Shown here piece after piece: positions 1 through 8,470 of a DNA stretch of 64,000 nucleotides (position 1 is its first letter; the number at the start of each line of letters is the position of its first letter). The notes beneath the pieces are model-generated. The model was not told the origin of the DNA. It did no database searches and saw only the letters and a list, made by a program, of their open reading frames with translations. Position numbers and translations under genes: made by a program. Source of the stretch: an uncultured Algibacter sp. (GTDB lineage: Bacteria; Bacteroidota; Bacteroidia; Flavobacteriales; Flavobacteriaceae); contig NZ_CANMAU010000002.1 of the NCBI RefSeq assembly GCF_947495925.1, forward strand, positions 248,001 to 312,000. Reading direction: 5' to 3'.

Positions 1-2990
1 CCAAATACACCAATTAAACTTAAAAAGATAGCTAACATAATGATTCCAGGTTTTGAAACTGAGTTGAATTGGAATATTAGGATAAAGAAAATTAAACCTA
101 AACCAGTGAAAAAAGCACCCATTAAGAAGGCCATTTGTTTATTTTGTTCTTCTATTTGACCGGTATAATCAATCTTAACAGCGTCTGGTTTTTGAGTAAA
201 ACTTTGCATTTCATTTTGAATCTGTGAAACTATTGCTCCTGCATCTGTATACCCTGGAGCGAGTGCAGAATATAAAGTTACTACACGCTTTACATCTTTG
301 TGCTTAATTGCGCTAAAACCAGAAGAGTTATTTTGCTTAGCTACAGCAGATACAGGGACTTCTTTAATTTGTCCACTGGCCATATCTCTAAACGTGATTT
401 TCTGATTGAATATGGCGCTCGTATTGTATCTAGTTTCTTCATTAAATCGAACATAAATATCGTAATCTTCACCGTCTTCCTTATAGATGCCCGCTTTAGC
501 TCCAAAAATGGCATTACGTAATTGCTGACCTACTTGACCTGATGTTACACCGAGTTCTCCAGCTTTTTTTCTGTCAACCTCTACTTGCATTGATGGTTTC
601 GATTTGTTTACGTCAATTTTTAACTCATCAATACCTTGAATATTCTTTGAGTTGATAAAATCACGCATCAATTCGGCAGTAGCAATTAATTCGGAATAAT
701 TTTCACCTTCTAATTCAACATTTATAGGATATCCGGCAGGAGGACCAACAGCATCTTTTTCAACCGAAATAGCCACCCCAGGATACACATCTTTTAAATC
801 TTCTTGAACTTTTTTGAGTAAAATATTACTGTCTGCACCATCTCTAAATTTATATTCTCGCATGGTCGCAGTAATTTTTCCACGATGTGGCATTTCTGCC
901 GCTGAACCACCGTCTGTTTGTGGATTACCTGCACCTTCCCCAACTTGCGATACTGCACTTTCTGTTAAGAAATTAAAATCACCATGCATATAAGATTCTT
1001 CATTTATAATCTTATAAACGCGTTGCTCAATATCTTTAGTGATGGCATTTGTTTTTTTAATATCAGTCCCTTCAGGATATTCTATATAAACAATAATTTG
1101 ATTAGGTGTGTTGTCTGGAAAAAACTCAACTTTAGTACGTTGACTTCCAACAGAAGCTCCAAACCCCATAAAAGCAACAAATAATAGAATTACCGTACCT
1201 ATGGATATAACTTGAGGCATTTTTCCACTTAAGGCAAAGCGTAATGTTCTCTCATAAAAACGCTCCCATCTAGGTAGTATATTGTTTTGGAATCCGTTTG
1301 CCCATTTTCTTAAAAACAGTCTATACATCCATAATAAGCCAACCGTAACAATCATTAAAGTACCTAAGCCTCTGTAGCTACCACCTGCAACTAAAATAAG
1401 TAAACCAATACCACCAACAATAGCCGATATTTTTATAATTTGTTTTAAGGGCATATCCTTGTCTTCAGTTGTCATAAACTGAGAAACCATTACAGAATTA
1501 AAGAAAATGGCAACGAATAAGGATGATCCTAATACCACCGATAGTGTAATTGGAAAATATATCATGAACTGCCCCATAACCCCAGGCCATAACCCTAGAG
1601 GGATAAATGCTGCTACGGTTGTTGCTGTAGAGATAATAATAGGAAATGCAATTTCTCCAATACCTTTTTTGGCTGCTTCAACCCGGGTCATTCCTTCAGA
1701 CATCAATCGGTACACATTTTCAACAACTACAATGCCGTTATCAACCAACATACCCAGACCCATAATAAGTCCGAATAAAATCATGGTATTCATGGTGTAT
1801 CCTAGATAGTTTAATATCATGAGCGACATAAACATGGACATAGGAATTGCGAACCCAACAAACAGGGCGTTCTTAAACCCTAAGAAAAACATCAATACGG
1901 TTACTACTAGAATGATTCCGAAAATAATATTGTTAACCAAATCATCCACTTGACCAATAGTTTTTGATGACTGATCGTTAGCAACAGTTACTTCCAAATC
2001 TGGAGGGAATACGTTTTCAATAGCATTGTCTACAATAACCTGAATTTGTTCTGCGGCAGCCACCATGTTTTTTCCAGCACGTTTTTTAACATCCAACATA
2101 ACAACAGGGTGTCCAAACTCCCTAGCGTAAGTTGTACGGTCTTCATCTTTAAAAGTTACTTTAGCAATATCTCTTAAATAAATGGGGTTATTACGTTCCG
2201 ACTTAACTACAAAGTTCTCTAACTCTTTTGGGTCTTCAATTTCACCAAGTATTCTTATGGTTCGTCTTTGGCCACTGGTAATTAAGTTACCCGCAGACAT
2301 GGTCATGTTCTCTCTACTAATGGTATTAATAACATCGTCAAAACTAACTTGTGCAGCCATCATCGTGTATATGTCGACTGCGACTTCAACTTCTTTTTCT
2401 TGAGCACCACGGATATCTACCTGCTTAATCTCTTGTAAGCTTTCTATTTCGTCTTCAAGGTATTCACCATATTCTTTGAGCTTATCTACGGGGTAATCTC
2501 CTGAAATATTAATGTTTAGGATAGGGATTTCCTCAGACATGCTTAAATCAAAAACATTAGGTTCTACCTTAGCCCCATTAAACGTGGGCCAGTCTTCACC
2601 AGAAGTTTCAGAATCTACTTCATCTTTTACCTTTTGTTTTGCAGCTTCAACCGAAATATTTTCGTCAAACTCTACAATTACAATAGAATAATCTTCTTGT
2701 GAGGTAGAGGTGATTTCAACCACATTACTCACAGTTTTTAATTTATCCTCAATAGGGTCAGTTATCAGTTTCTCAATATCTTCAGCGGTATTACCAGGGT
2801 AAACAGAACTGATGTAAATTTTGGTTTCTTTTATTTCAGGGAAGTTTTCTCTGGGCATACTAAAATATGCGCCAGCTCCAAGGAATAATATCAAAGCAAT
2901 CAAAACATACATGGTTGTTTTGTTATTGATAGCCCAAGAGGATAAACCAAATTCCTTGTTTACTTTTTGCTTCTTTTTATCTTTAGTCAT
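1..2990 (-). CDS. RND efflux transporter permease, HAE1/AcrB family (3' end outside window)
   Basis: Inner-membrane proton-driven drug/solute exporter subunit. It is absent from the ORF track because the stop lies beyond base 1, but the frame is open from an ATG at 2988-2990 through all 996 visible codons. The first membrane segment follows residue 25 and leads into the family motif MPRENFPEI. Two large periplasmic loops are present. TM4 near residue 415 carries GLGMLVDNGIVVVEN, where the first proton-relay Asp is kept and the second position of the AcrB DD pair is Asn, a common variant. The visible part ends around TM10, so roughly 100-170 residues are missing. It is the last gene of TetR-TolC-MFP-RND, 20 bp after the adaptor gene. 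Family assignment is firm; substrate cannot be predicted. Confidence 0.95.
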   Translation of the reverse strand, partial: MTKDKKKQKVNKEFGLSSWAINNKTTMYVLIALILFLGAGAYFSMPRENFPEIKETKIYISSVYPGNTAEDIEKLITDPIEDKLKTVSNVVEITSTSQEDYSIVIVEFDENISVEAAKQKVKDEVDSETSGEDWPTFNGAKVEPNVFDLSMSEEIPILNINISGDYPVDKLKEYGEYLEDEIESLQEIKQVDIRGAQEKEVEVAVDIYTMMAAQVSFDDVINTISRENMTMSAGNLITSGQRRTIRILGEIEDPKELENFVVKSERNNPIYLRDIAKVTFKDEDRTTYAREFGHPVVMLDVKKRAGKNMVAAAEQIQVIVDNAIENVFPPDLEVTVANDQSSKTIGQVDDLVNNIIFGIILVVTVLMFFLGFKNALFVGFAIPMSMFMSLMILNYLGYTMNTMILFGLIMGLGMLVDNGIVVVENVYRLMSEGMTRVEAAKKGIGEIAFPIIISTATTVAAFIPLGLWPGVMGQFMIYFPITLSVVLGSSLFVAIFFNSVMVSQFMTTEDKDMPLKQIIKISAIVGGIGLLILVAGGSYRGLGTLMIVTVGLLWMYRLFLRKWANGFQNNILPRWERFYERTLRFALSGKMPQVISIGTVILLFVAFMGFGASVGSQRTKVEFFPDNTPNQIIVYIEYPEGTDIKKTNAITKDIEQRVYKIINEESYMHGDFNFLTESAVSQVGEGAGNPQTDGGSAAEMPHRGKITATMREYKFRDGADSNILLKKVQEDLKDVYPGVAISVEKDAVGPPAGYPINVELEGENYSELIATAELMRDFINSKNIQGIDELKIDVNKSKPSMQVEVDRKKAGELGVTSGQVGQQLRNAIFGAKAGIYKEDGEDYDIYVRFNEETRYNTSAIFNQKITFRDMASGQIKEVPVSAVAKQNNSSGFSAIKHKDVKRVVTLYSALAPGYTDAGAIVSQIQNEMQSFTQKPDAVKIDYTGQIEEQNKQMAFLMGAFFTGLGLIFFILIFQFNSVSKPGIIMLAIFLSLIGVF

Positions 2991-3010
2991 TGTTCGGGTA
3001 GTCTTTAGTT

Positions 3011-4189
3011 TTATTTAGCTTCTTCAATTACAAGAATTTTTACTTCTTGTCCTTCTTTCACACTTCTAGCACCTTCTTCAATAATCTCTTCTCCATTTTC
3101 AATACCAGATAACACTTCAATAAAATCGCCTTGTGTTTTACCTGTTTTAATAATGACACGCTTTGCTTTTGCTTTATTATTCGCTTTATCGACAATGGTA
3201 TATACGTACTGCTGTCCTAAAGCATTTTCTGAAATAATACTCTGAGGAATTAATATGGTATTTTCGTTTGAATAATCATTGATTTTAAGTCTAGCAGTAA
3301 GGTTAGGTTTAATAGACTTGTCGTGATTAGGAATGGCAACTTCAACTTTAAATGTTCGGTTTGCGGGGTTTATAAAATTCCCTGCCTGACGTACCTTCGT
3401 GTCTAATTCTCGACCCAAAACCGGGAAATATACTTTTACCTCTTTACCTTTAGTAATATCTGAAACGTAACGTTCCGGAACATCAGTTTCAATATACATA
3501 TTGTTGAGGTTAACGATTCTAAACAATTGAGATTGCCCGGGAGCTACAACGCTTCCTTGTTCTGTAATGACATCATCAATAGTTCCAGAAAAGGGCGCTC
3601 TTACTTCTGTTTTTCCCACCTGCTGTGTTAATTGATTGGTAGCTTGCAATTGCGCTTCGTAAGTTGCTTTGGCTTGTAGATATTGTATTTCACTACCAAT
3701 TTTTTGTTTCCATAAACGGTCTTGACGCTCGAAGGTTGTTTTTGCTAACTCCGTTTGAATTTTTAATTGAGACAGTTGTTGACTTAATCCACCATCATCA
3801 ATTTTTGCTAAAAGTTGCCCTTTATTTACTTTTTGACCTTCTTTCACATACACATGAGTTAGTACCCCAGAAAACTCCGGATAAATAACCAAGTTTTGTT
3901 TTGTGCTTACACTTCCTTGCAGTTCGGTAAAATGATTAAAAACAGCTGCTTTAGCTTTAAAAGTGGTAATTAAAGGCACTTTTGCTTGTGGATTCAATAC
4001 CTTTATTTTCTTTTCTAATTGTTTTAATTGTGCTGCAATTTCTTGAGCACTGGCATCTAATTCGCTTTTCTTTTTTCTGATTAGTTCTAAATCATCAGAA
4101 GCTAATATGTCTTCAACAGACTTTTTACTTTCAGAACCACATGAACTTAAAAGAACAGTAGCAAATAATAAGGTGTATATCGTTTTCAT
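3011..4189 (-). CDS. RND efflux periplasmic adaptor (MFP/HlyD family) lipoprotein
   Basis: Membrane fusion protein that links the inner-membrane RND pump to the TolC-type outer-membrane channel. The N-terminus is a lipoprotein signal with lipobox LLSSC (Cys17). A short charged helix (about residues 35-65) precedes the barrel-sandwich/lipoyl half motif VKEGQKVNKGQLLAKID. A hairpin coiled coil follows (about 130-190), then the second lipoyl half around VRAPFSGTIDDV, a beta-barrel domain and a membrane-proximal domain ending in EEGARSVKEGQEVKIL. Length (392 aa) is normal for the family. It lies 24 bp downstream of the TolC gene and 20 bp upstream of the permease, so the three should be cotranscribed. 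Confidence 0.95.
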   Translation of the reverse strand: MKTIYTLLFATVLLSSCGSESKKSVEDILASDDLELIRKKKSELDASAQEIAAQLKQLEKKIKVLNPQAKVPLITTFKAKAAVFNHFTELQGSVSTKQNLVIYPEFSGVLTHVYVKEGQKVNKGQLLAKIDDGGLSQQLSQLKIQTELAKTTFERQDRLWKQKIGSEIQYLQAKATYEAQLQATNQLTQQVGKTEVRAPFSGTIDDVITEQGSVVAPGQSQLFRIVNLNNMYIETDVPERYVSDITKGKEVKVYFPVLGRELDTKVRQAGNFINPANRTFKVEVAIPNHDKSIKPNLTARLKINDYSNENTILIPQSIISENALGQQYVYTIVDKANNKAKAKRVIIKTGKTQGDFIEVLSGIENGEEIIEEGARSVKEGQEVKILVIEEAK

Positions 4190-4213
4190 TGTGTTTGTTT
4201 TTGATAGAGTAGT

Positions 4214-5566
4214 TTATTGATTGATGCGGTTTAATAACGTTTCTAAAGTTGCTTTCTTGGTAATAACGTCTAGCATGGCTTGAAGGAATTCTTGCTGTGC
4301 CGTGTATAGTTGTATTTGTGCTTGTCTCAATTCAAAACTTGAGGCAATACCTTCGAAGAATTTGGTTTGATTTTTAGCTTCAATGCGCTCAGCTAAATCT
4401 AAACTTTCTTTCTTATTGGAATAATCTTCAATGGAGTATTGATAATCACTCTGAGCTGTAGCAATATCTAGCTTAATACGCTGCTCGGTTTCAATTAAAT
4501 CGTCCGAGGCTTTTGCGTAATCAATTTTAGCACGTTGTGTGGCAGCACTTCGTCCACCAGAACTAAAAATGGGAATATTCATTCCAACACCAAAAACGGC
4601 AAAACCAAAGTAGTCTTGTCCTTTGTCGAAAAATGTAAAATCATCACCAAAGGAATTGTACCCGCCATTAAAAAAAGCATTTATAGAAGGCATAGCATCA
4701 CTTTTGGCTAGCTTAATTAATAATTCTTTAGATGTTTTATCATTCTCAGCAATTTGGTAGTCTATATTGTCTTCAACAGTAAAAGGATCACTTATCAATC
4801 CTAAATTTACGTTTCTAGCTGTTAAGGTTTCTAGGTTATCCAATAATGTTGTAGGGTGTTTAATGTCTAGTCCCATTGTCATGTTCAACATTTGCAAAGA
4901 GACTTCTCTAACCCGTTCGCTTCGGTTTAAAGCACTTTCAATATCAGCAAGCGTAATTTTTAATTGTTCAACACTTTCTTCTTCTTCTAAGCCATTTTCG
5001 AAAATTTTGGTAGTCTCGTCAAGATTCTTTTGAAGGGTTGCTCTATTTTCCTTTAGAATAGCCACTGTTTCTTCACTTAAAAGTACATTGCCATAGGCGT
5101 TTATAGTACCTTTTCGAACCTCAAGATCCGTCTTTTCTTTAGCATTCTTAGATATCTCTAAAAATACTTTTGCAGACTGAAGACCTACAATATATGAACC
5201 ATCAAATATGAGCTGGCTTAAAGATGCAGAAGCTGAAAGGTTTTGTTTAGCTCCAAAAACTACAGGGACTAAAGGTGAATCTGGATCTTCAAAATCACTT
5301 GGTATTACATTAACTTGTTGTTTTAAGTTGTTTTGGTAATCTATTTGCCCATTTAATTGTGGTAGTCCAATAGCGATAGTTTCCCACTTTTGTTTATAAG
5401 CGGCTTCTACATCTCTAGAAGCGTTTTTGGCATTTCTATTGTTTTCTATGGCATAGTCAATAGCTTCTTGTAAGGTGAAGCTTTGTTTTGTCTCTTGGGG
5501 TTTTTCTTGGGAAAAGCCCGAGAAAACAGATAGTAAACTAAAACATAGTATTAGTTTGATTTTCAT
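4214..5566 (-). CDS. TolC family outer membrane efflux protein
   Basis: Outer-membrane/periplasmic exit duct of the tripartite efflux system. A Sec signal peptide ends at about residue 20 (FSGFSQ). The mature protein consists of two OEP-type repeats rich in long amphipathic helices: LQEAIDYAIENN at the start of repeat 1, and a second repeat containing GVGMNIPIFSSGGRSAATQRAKIDY, the usual TolC-family GxxxxxPIFxGG signature. The 450 aa length fits the family. It starts only 1 bp after the TetR stop codon, so the regulator and pump are one transcriptional unit on the minus strand. Confidence 0.95.
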   Translation of the reverse strand: MKIKLILCFSLLSVFSGFSQEKPQETKQSFTLQEAIDYAIENNRNAKNASRDVEAAYKQKWETIAIGLPQLNGQIDYQNNLKQQVNVIPSDFEDPDSPLVPVVFGAKQNLSASASLSQLIFDGSYIVGLQSAKVFLEISKNAKEKTDLEVRKGTINAYGNVLLSEETVAILKENRATLQKNLDETTKIFENGLEEEESVEQLKITLADIESALNRSERVREVSLQMLNMTMGLDIKHPTTLLDNLETLTARNVNLGLISDPFTVEDNIDYQIAENDKTSKELLIKLAKSDAMPSINAFFNGGYNSFGDDFTFFDKGQDYFGFAVFGVGMNIPIFSSGGRSAATQRAKIDYAKASDDLIETEQRIKLDIATAQSDYQYSIEDYSNKKESLDLAERIEAKNQTKFFEGIASSFELRQAQIQLYTAQQEFLQAMLDVITKKATLETLLNRINQ

Positions 5567-5567
5567 T

Positions 5568-6173
5568 TTATGATTGATTTGATGTTATAAATTTGTTTAA
5601 TGTTTCTAAGCCCTTAGGGGTGCAAATACCTCTAAGGTGATATTCTAAATAGTTGCTCAATAGCATATGCATTGAAAACTGTTTCTCTGGAAATAAGTCT
5701 TTATCCTTTATAGCAAGCATAATACTGAAGTAAATTCTTGAAATAAAATGAACATCTATTTCCTTTCTGTAAAGTTCTTGCTTAATACCTCTATTAAGGT
5801 TATTAATAACACAAGTCTGCATGACCTCAAATTGTTTTCCCTTTAGTGTATTACATATTTTAGGGTAATATTTTTGCAATTGATATTGAGGCGAAGACTT
5901 CTCATCTTTCAAGTGTTCCATGATAAACTGCTTGATGCTATAAATTTCTTCAATGGGATTTTTTTCTAAAGCACATATTTGATTAATACCTTCAGAAATG
6001 CATCCAAATAGATACATAGTCGTAGCTTCTACCAATTTGGTCTTATTGTCAAAGTGTAAATAAATGGTCTTTTTTGATATGCCTAGGTTGTTAGCAATAT
6101 CATCCATAGTAACACTTTTAAAACCAAGGTTTAAGAATAATTCTGTTGCGCCAATTAAAATCTTTTCTCTCAT
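5568..6173 (-). CDS. TetR/AcrR family transcriptional regulator of the efflux operon
   Basis: Local repressor expected to sense a pump substrate. The N-terminal HTH is clear: SVTMDDIANNLGISKKTIYLHF. The C-terminal ligand domain is divergent, as usual. The ORF track starts at a TTG at 6185, but that codon lies inside the promoter -7 box (TAGATTTG, complement of 6183-6190). I therefore choose the ATG at 6171-6173, giving 201 aa starting MREKILIGATELF, the typical TetR N-terminus. It is first gene of the efflux operon, 1 bp from tolC. A 30-bp inverted repeat just upstream (6195-6224) is the likely autoregulatory operator. Confidence 0.93.
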   Translation of the reverse strand: MREKILIGATELFLNLGFKSVTMDDIANNLGISKKTIYLHFDNKTKLVEATTMYLFGCISEGINQICALEKNPIEEIYSIKQFIMEHLKDEKSSPQYQLQKYYPKICNTLKGKQFEVMQTCVINNLNRGIKQELYRKEIDVHFISRIYFSIMLAIKDKDLFPEKQFSMHMLLSNYLEYHLRGICTPKGLETLNKFITSNQS

Positions 6174-6182
6174 AATTGGGGG

Positions 6183-6190
6183 CAAATCTA
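6183..6190 (-). promoter_or_regulatory. -7 box of the TetR/efflux operon promoter (TAGATTTG)
   Basis: The minus strand reads TAGATTTG, a perfect TAnnTTTG Bacteroidota -7 element. The expected start is near 6177, only a few bases before the ATG at 6173, so the leader is very short. The spacer upstream is covered by the inverted repeat 6195-6224. Confidence 0.6.
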
Positions 6191-6194
6191 CAAC

Positions 6195-6224
6195 AGGAAA
6201 CTTTAAAAACCTAAAAAGTTTCCT
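6195..6224. promoter_or_regulatory. Inverted-repeat operator, probable TetR binding site
   Basis: AGGAAACTTT, a 10-bp spacer, then AAAGTTTCCT: a perfect 10+10 bp inverted repeat. It sits immediately upstream of the -7 box of the TetR operon and about 63 bp before the -7 box of the divergent isoprenyl synthase gene. Size, symmetry and position are what is expected for a TetR autorepression site. Binding itself is an inference. Confidence 0.7.
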
Positions 6225-6286
6225 AAGTTTTAATGTTTTCTTAACACTAAATTTAATTTCACTCTAAAAAATATGAGGATTTACAT

Positions 6287-6294
6287 TATTTTTG
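6287..6294 (+). promoter_or_regulatory. -7 box of the isoprenyl synthase promoter (TATTTTTG)
   Basis: TATTTTTG matches TAnnTTTG and ends 5 bp before the ATG at 6299. The estimated start coincides with the start codon, implying a leaderless or nearly leaderless mRNA. No convincing upstream TTTG is visible. Confidence 0.5.
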
Positions 6295-6298
6295 TTCG

Positions 6299-7273
6299 AT
6301 GCTTTCAATTGAAAAATACCAACATCAGTTTGTTCAGTTTTTAGAGAACTATACTACAGAAAAAGAACCTCAAAATTTATACGAACCCATAACCTATATT
6401 CTAGGCTTAGGAGGTAAGCGGTTACGACCTGTTTTAACCTTAATGACCGCTGATGTTTTTAATGGACGTTATGAAAAGGCCTTAAATGCAGCTTTAAGTG
6501 TTGAGGTTTTTCATAATTTTTCACTTGTTCATGATGACATTATGGATGATGCGCCCTTAAGACGTGGAGAGACCACAGTTCATGAAAAATGGGATGTAAA
6601 TACCGGAATTTTATCTGGAGATGCGATGCTAATTATGGCATATCAACTCTTTGAAAATTATGAAGCAACTACCTTTCAAGCTTTGGCTAGATTGTTTAGT
6701 AAAACGGCACTTGAGGTTTGCGAGGGGCAACAATATGACGTGGATTTTGAAACTAGAAATGACGTTACAATTGATGAGTATTTAAAGATGATTGAATACA
6801 AAACAGCTGTTTTAGTTGGTGCTGCAATGCAAATGGGAGCGATAGTTGCAAAGGCGTCTATTACAGATCAAAATAACATTTACGAATTCGGTAAAAATTT
6901 AGGTATTGCTTTCCAACTACAAGATGATTATTTGGATGCTTTTGGAGACCCTAAAACCTTTGGAAAACAAGTAGGAGGTGATATTATTGAAAACAAGAAA
7001 ACCTATTTGTATTTAAAAGCACTAGAGTTTTCAAACGAAAGTGACCAGGAAGCATTGATAGCTTTATTTTCGTCAAATCCTGAAGATGTAAATACTAAAA
7101 TACAAACTGCCAAACAGTATTTTGAGACATCGGGGTCGGCAAAAGCAACAAAGGAGGCTATTCAAGAATATACTAATAAAGCCTTTGCGGTTTTAGAACC
7201 TTTGAATATTACAGACGATAAAAAGGAATTACTTAGGGCTTTTGGTTCTAGCTTAATGAATAGAACAGTGTAA
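6299..7273 (+). CDS. Polyprenyl synthetase family protein (trans-isoprenyl diphosphate synthase)
   Basis: Condenses isopentenyl diphosphate with allylic diphosphates to make a linear isoprenoid diphosphate for quinones, carotenoids or lipid carriers. The GGKRLRP substrate motif (residues 38-44), first Asp-rich motif DDIMDD (79-84) and second Asp-rich motif DDYLD (209-213) are all intact. The first motif has the DDxxD spacing of type I GGPP synthases, and Phe74 sits five residues before it. A bulky aromatic there normally limits chain length, so a C15-C20 product is more likely than a long quinone tail; this is an inference. 324 aa is the normal length. The stop codon overlaps the next ATG by one base (TAATG). 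Confidence 0.93.
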   Translation: MLSIEKYQHQFVQFLENYTTEKEPQNLYEPITYILGLGGKRLRPVLTLMTADVFNGRYEKALNAALSVEVFHNFSLVHDDIMDDAPLRRGETTVHEKWDVNTGILSGDAMLIMAYQLFENYEATTFQALARLFSKTALEVCEGQQYDVDFETRNDVTIDEYLKMIEYKTAVLVGAAMQMGAIVAKASITDQNNIYEFGKNLGIAFQLQDDYLDAFGDPKTFGKQVGGDIIENKKTYLYLKALEFSNESDQEALIALFSSNPEDVNTKIQTAKQYFETSGSAKATKEAIQEYTNKAFAVLEPLNITDDKKELLRAFGSSLMNRTV

Positions 7274-7623
7274 TGCAATTACCAAATACTTTTGATACTT
7301 TAATTGCCGAAGCAAATAAATTAGACTTATATAAAAAACTAATCTTTCAATTGAATAAGGATTTTCAATTGGCTAATATCGATTTGGATTTTCATGAAGA
7401 TGTTTTACCTTCAAGCTTAAAACTAATTCTTCATGAAACTGTTTTTAAATTGATTCAAGAGAAGTTTACAGAATATCTTAACTTGCTTTATATTATTGAT
7501 GTTTCTGAAAGTCAGGTTAAAGCATTAGACGGGGATGATGTTTTAAAACTGTCTGAAAATGTGTCTTTTTTAATTTTGAAACGTGAATGGCAAAAAGTTT
7601 GGTTCAAGAATAAACATTCCTAA
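7273..7623 (+). CDS. Conserved small protein of unknown function, coupled to the isoprenyl synthase gene
   Basis: 116 aa, mostly helical and acidic, without signal peptide, membrane segment or cysteine. I do not recognise a named domain. The central stretch LPSSLKLILHETVFKLIQEKF and the end LILKREWQKVWFK look like packed amphipathic helices. It overlaps the isoprenyl synthase stop by one base, so it is translationally coupled and probably acts in or beside that step. Its last codons form the left arm of a transcription terminator. Confidence 0.75.
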   Translation: MQLPNTFDTLIAEANKLDLYKKLIFQLNKDFQLANIDLDFHEDVLPSSLKLILHETVFKLIQEKFTEYLNLLYIIDVSESQVKALDGDDVLKLSENVSFLILKREWQKVWFKNKHS

Positions 7624-7639
7624 ACCAAACCTTTTTTTT
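7597..7639 (+). terminator. Intrinsic terminator overlapping the 3' end of the small gene
   Basis: GTTTGGTT (7597-7604) pairs with AACCAAAC (7623-7630), followed by CTTTTTTTT. The left arm lies within the coding region, so the final codons serve both functions. Confidence 0.7.
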
Positions 7640-7656
7640 AATACTATTACCTATTA

Positions 7657-8373
7657 CTACTGAAAAGTTTTCTCTAACTGAATAGCTTTCGGGTGTAAGA
7701 TGTTATTTTCTAAATGTATATGTTGATGTAAATCTTGCTCAAATTCATCAAGTTTGGCGTACAAGGCTTTAAAGGTGTTACAAGCACCTTCTGGTGGTGT
7801 GTAATTGTTGGTAAGTTGAGCTATAATTTTAAAAGTATCGCCTGCAGATTCGTGTTCCGTTTCCATCATTTGAATAGGATTGTTAACCGTACCAAAGGAT
7901 GGTGTTGATGGTCTTGTTTTTTCCTTTTGTAGTTGAAGTAGTTTTTTAATATATGGGAACAGAATAAGTTCTTCCTTTTTTAAGTGCGCCGATAATTCAT
8001 TTGCAACTTCTATAAAGAGTTTGTTGATTTGTACAACTTCAGAATAATGGTGACCATGCACATGTGCAACTCTGTTAGAATATTGAAGAATTAATGGGAT
8101 GGATTCTTCCACATAGGTGTGATGAATATTGATTATATGATCAATTAAGAAATCAAGATTCCATGAATTATAATCATACGCTTTTGGAGCACTATCAACT
8201 TGTACTAATTCAGATTTTATTTTTTGGTAATCAAGCTGTTTTTTTTCACAGGCTTTTTCAATGGTAACACCGCCCCCACAGCAAAAGTCTATGCCGTGTT
8301 TTTTAAAAACATGAGCCGTTTTAATATTTTCGGCTACAACTTCGGCAACTGTTTTATTTTCTATAGTATTCAT
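7657..8373 (-). CDS. ric: Iron-sulfur cluster repair di-iron protein (RIC/ScdA/YtfE family)
   Basis: Repairs Fe-S clusters damaged by nitric oxide or oxidants, using a hemerythrin-like di-iron site. The N-terminal ScdA_N (DUF542) domain spans about residues 5-60 and has the paired cysteines in GIDFCCGGGVTIEKAC. The remainder is a four-helix hemerythrin domain with His/Glu ligand helices: INIHHTYVEE, LKKEELILFPYI, MMETEHESAGD and DLHQHIHLENNILHP. 238 aa matches full-length RIC proteins. It lies downstream of the c-type cytochrome gene in the same direction but has its own promoter box and a dyad in its leader. Neighbourhood with an Rrf2 regulator fits a nitrosative stress role. Confidence 0.93.
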   Translation of the reverse strand: MNTIENKTVAEVVAENIKTAHVFKKHGIDFCCGGGVTIEKACEKKQLDYQKIKSELVQVDSAPKAYDYNSWNLDFLIDHIINIHHTYVEESIPLILQYSNRVAHVHGHHYSEVVQINKLFIEVANELSAHLKKEELILFPYIKKLLQLQKEKTRPSTPSFGTVNNPIQMMETEHESAGDTFKIIAQLTNNYTPPEGACNTFKALYAKLDEFEQDLHQHIHLENNILHPKAIQLEKTFQ

Positions 8374-8390
8374 ATATTAAGTTTAAAATT

Positions 8391-8412
8391 AAAAAGATGT
8401 TTTTATCTTTTT
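8391..8412 (-). promoter_or_regulatory. Dyad in the leader of the RIC gene
   Basis: AAAAAGAT, 6 bp, ATCTTTTT: perfect 8-bp arms ending 18 bp before the RIC start codon. It covers the estimated transcription start region, so it could be a repressor site. On the minus strand it is followed by TTTTTAATTTT, so it could instead be a terminator for the upstream cytochrome transcript. The sequence alone does not decide. Confidence 0.45.
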
Positions 8413-8419
8413 TATATGT

Positions 8420-8427
8420 CAAAAATA
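8420..8427 (-). promoter_or_regulatory. -7 box upstream of the RIC gene (TATTTTTG)
   Basis: The minus strand reads TATTTTTG, with a TTTTG run 16 bp upstream (complement of 8444-8448). Estimated start is near 8414, directly before the 8391-8412 dyad. Confidence 0.5.
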
Positions 8428-8470
8428 TGTATTGCACTGAATACAAAACATGATAATTGTTAGGGACAGG

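Noticed and set aside
1-2990. Short plus-strand ORFs opposite the RND permease (300, 984, 1507, 2182, 2821)
   Set aside because: All lie antisense to a continuous 996-codon RND frame with clear family motifs.
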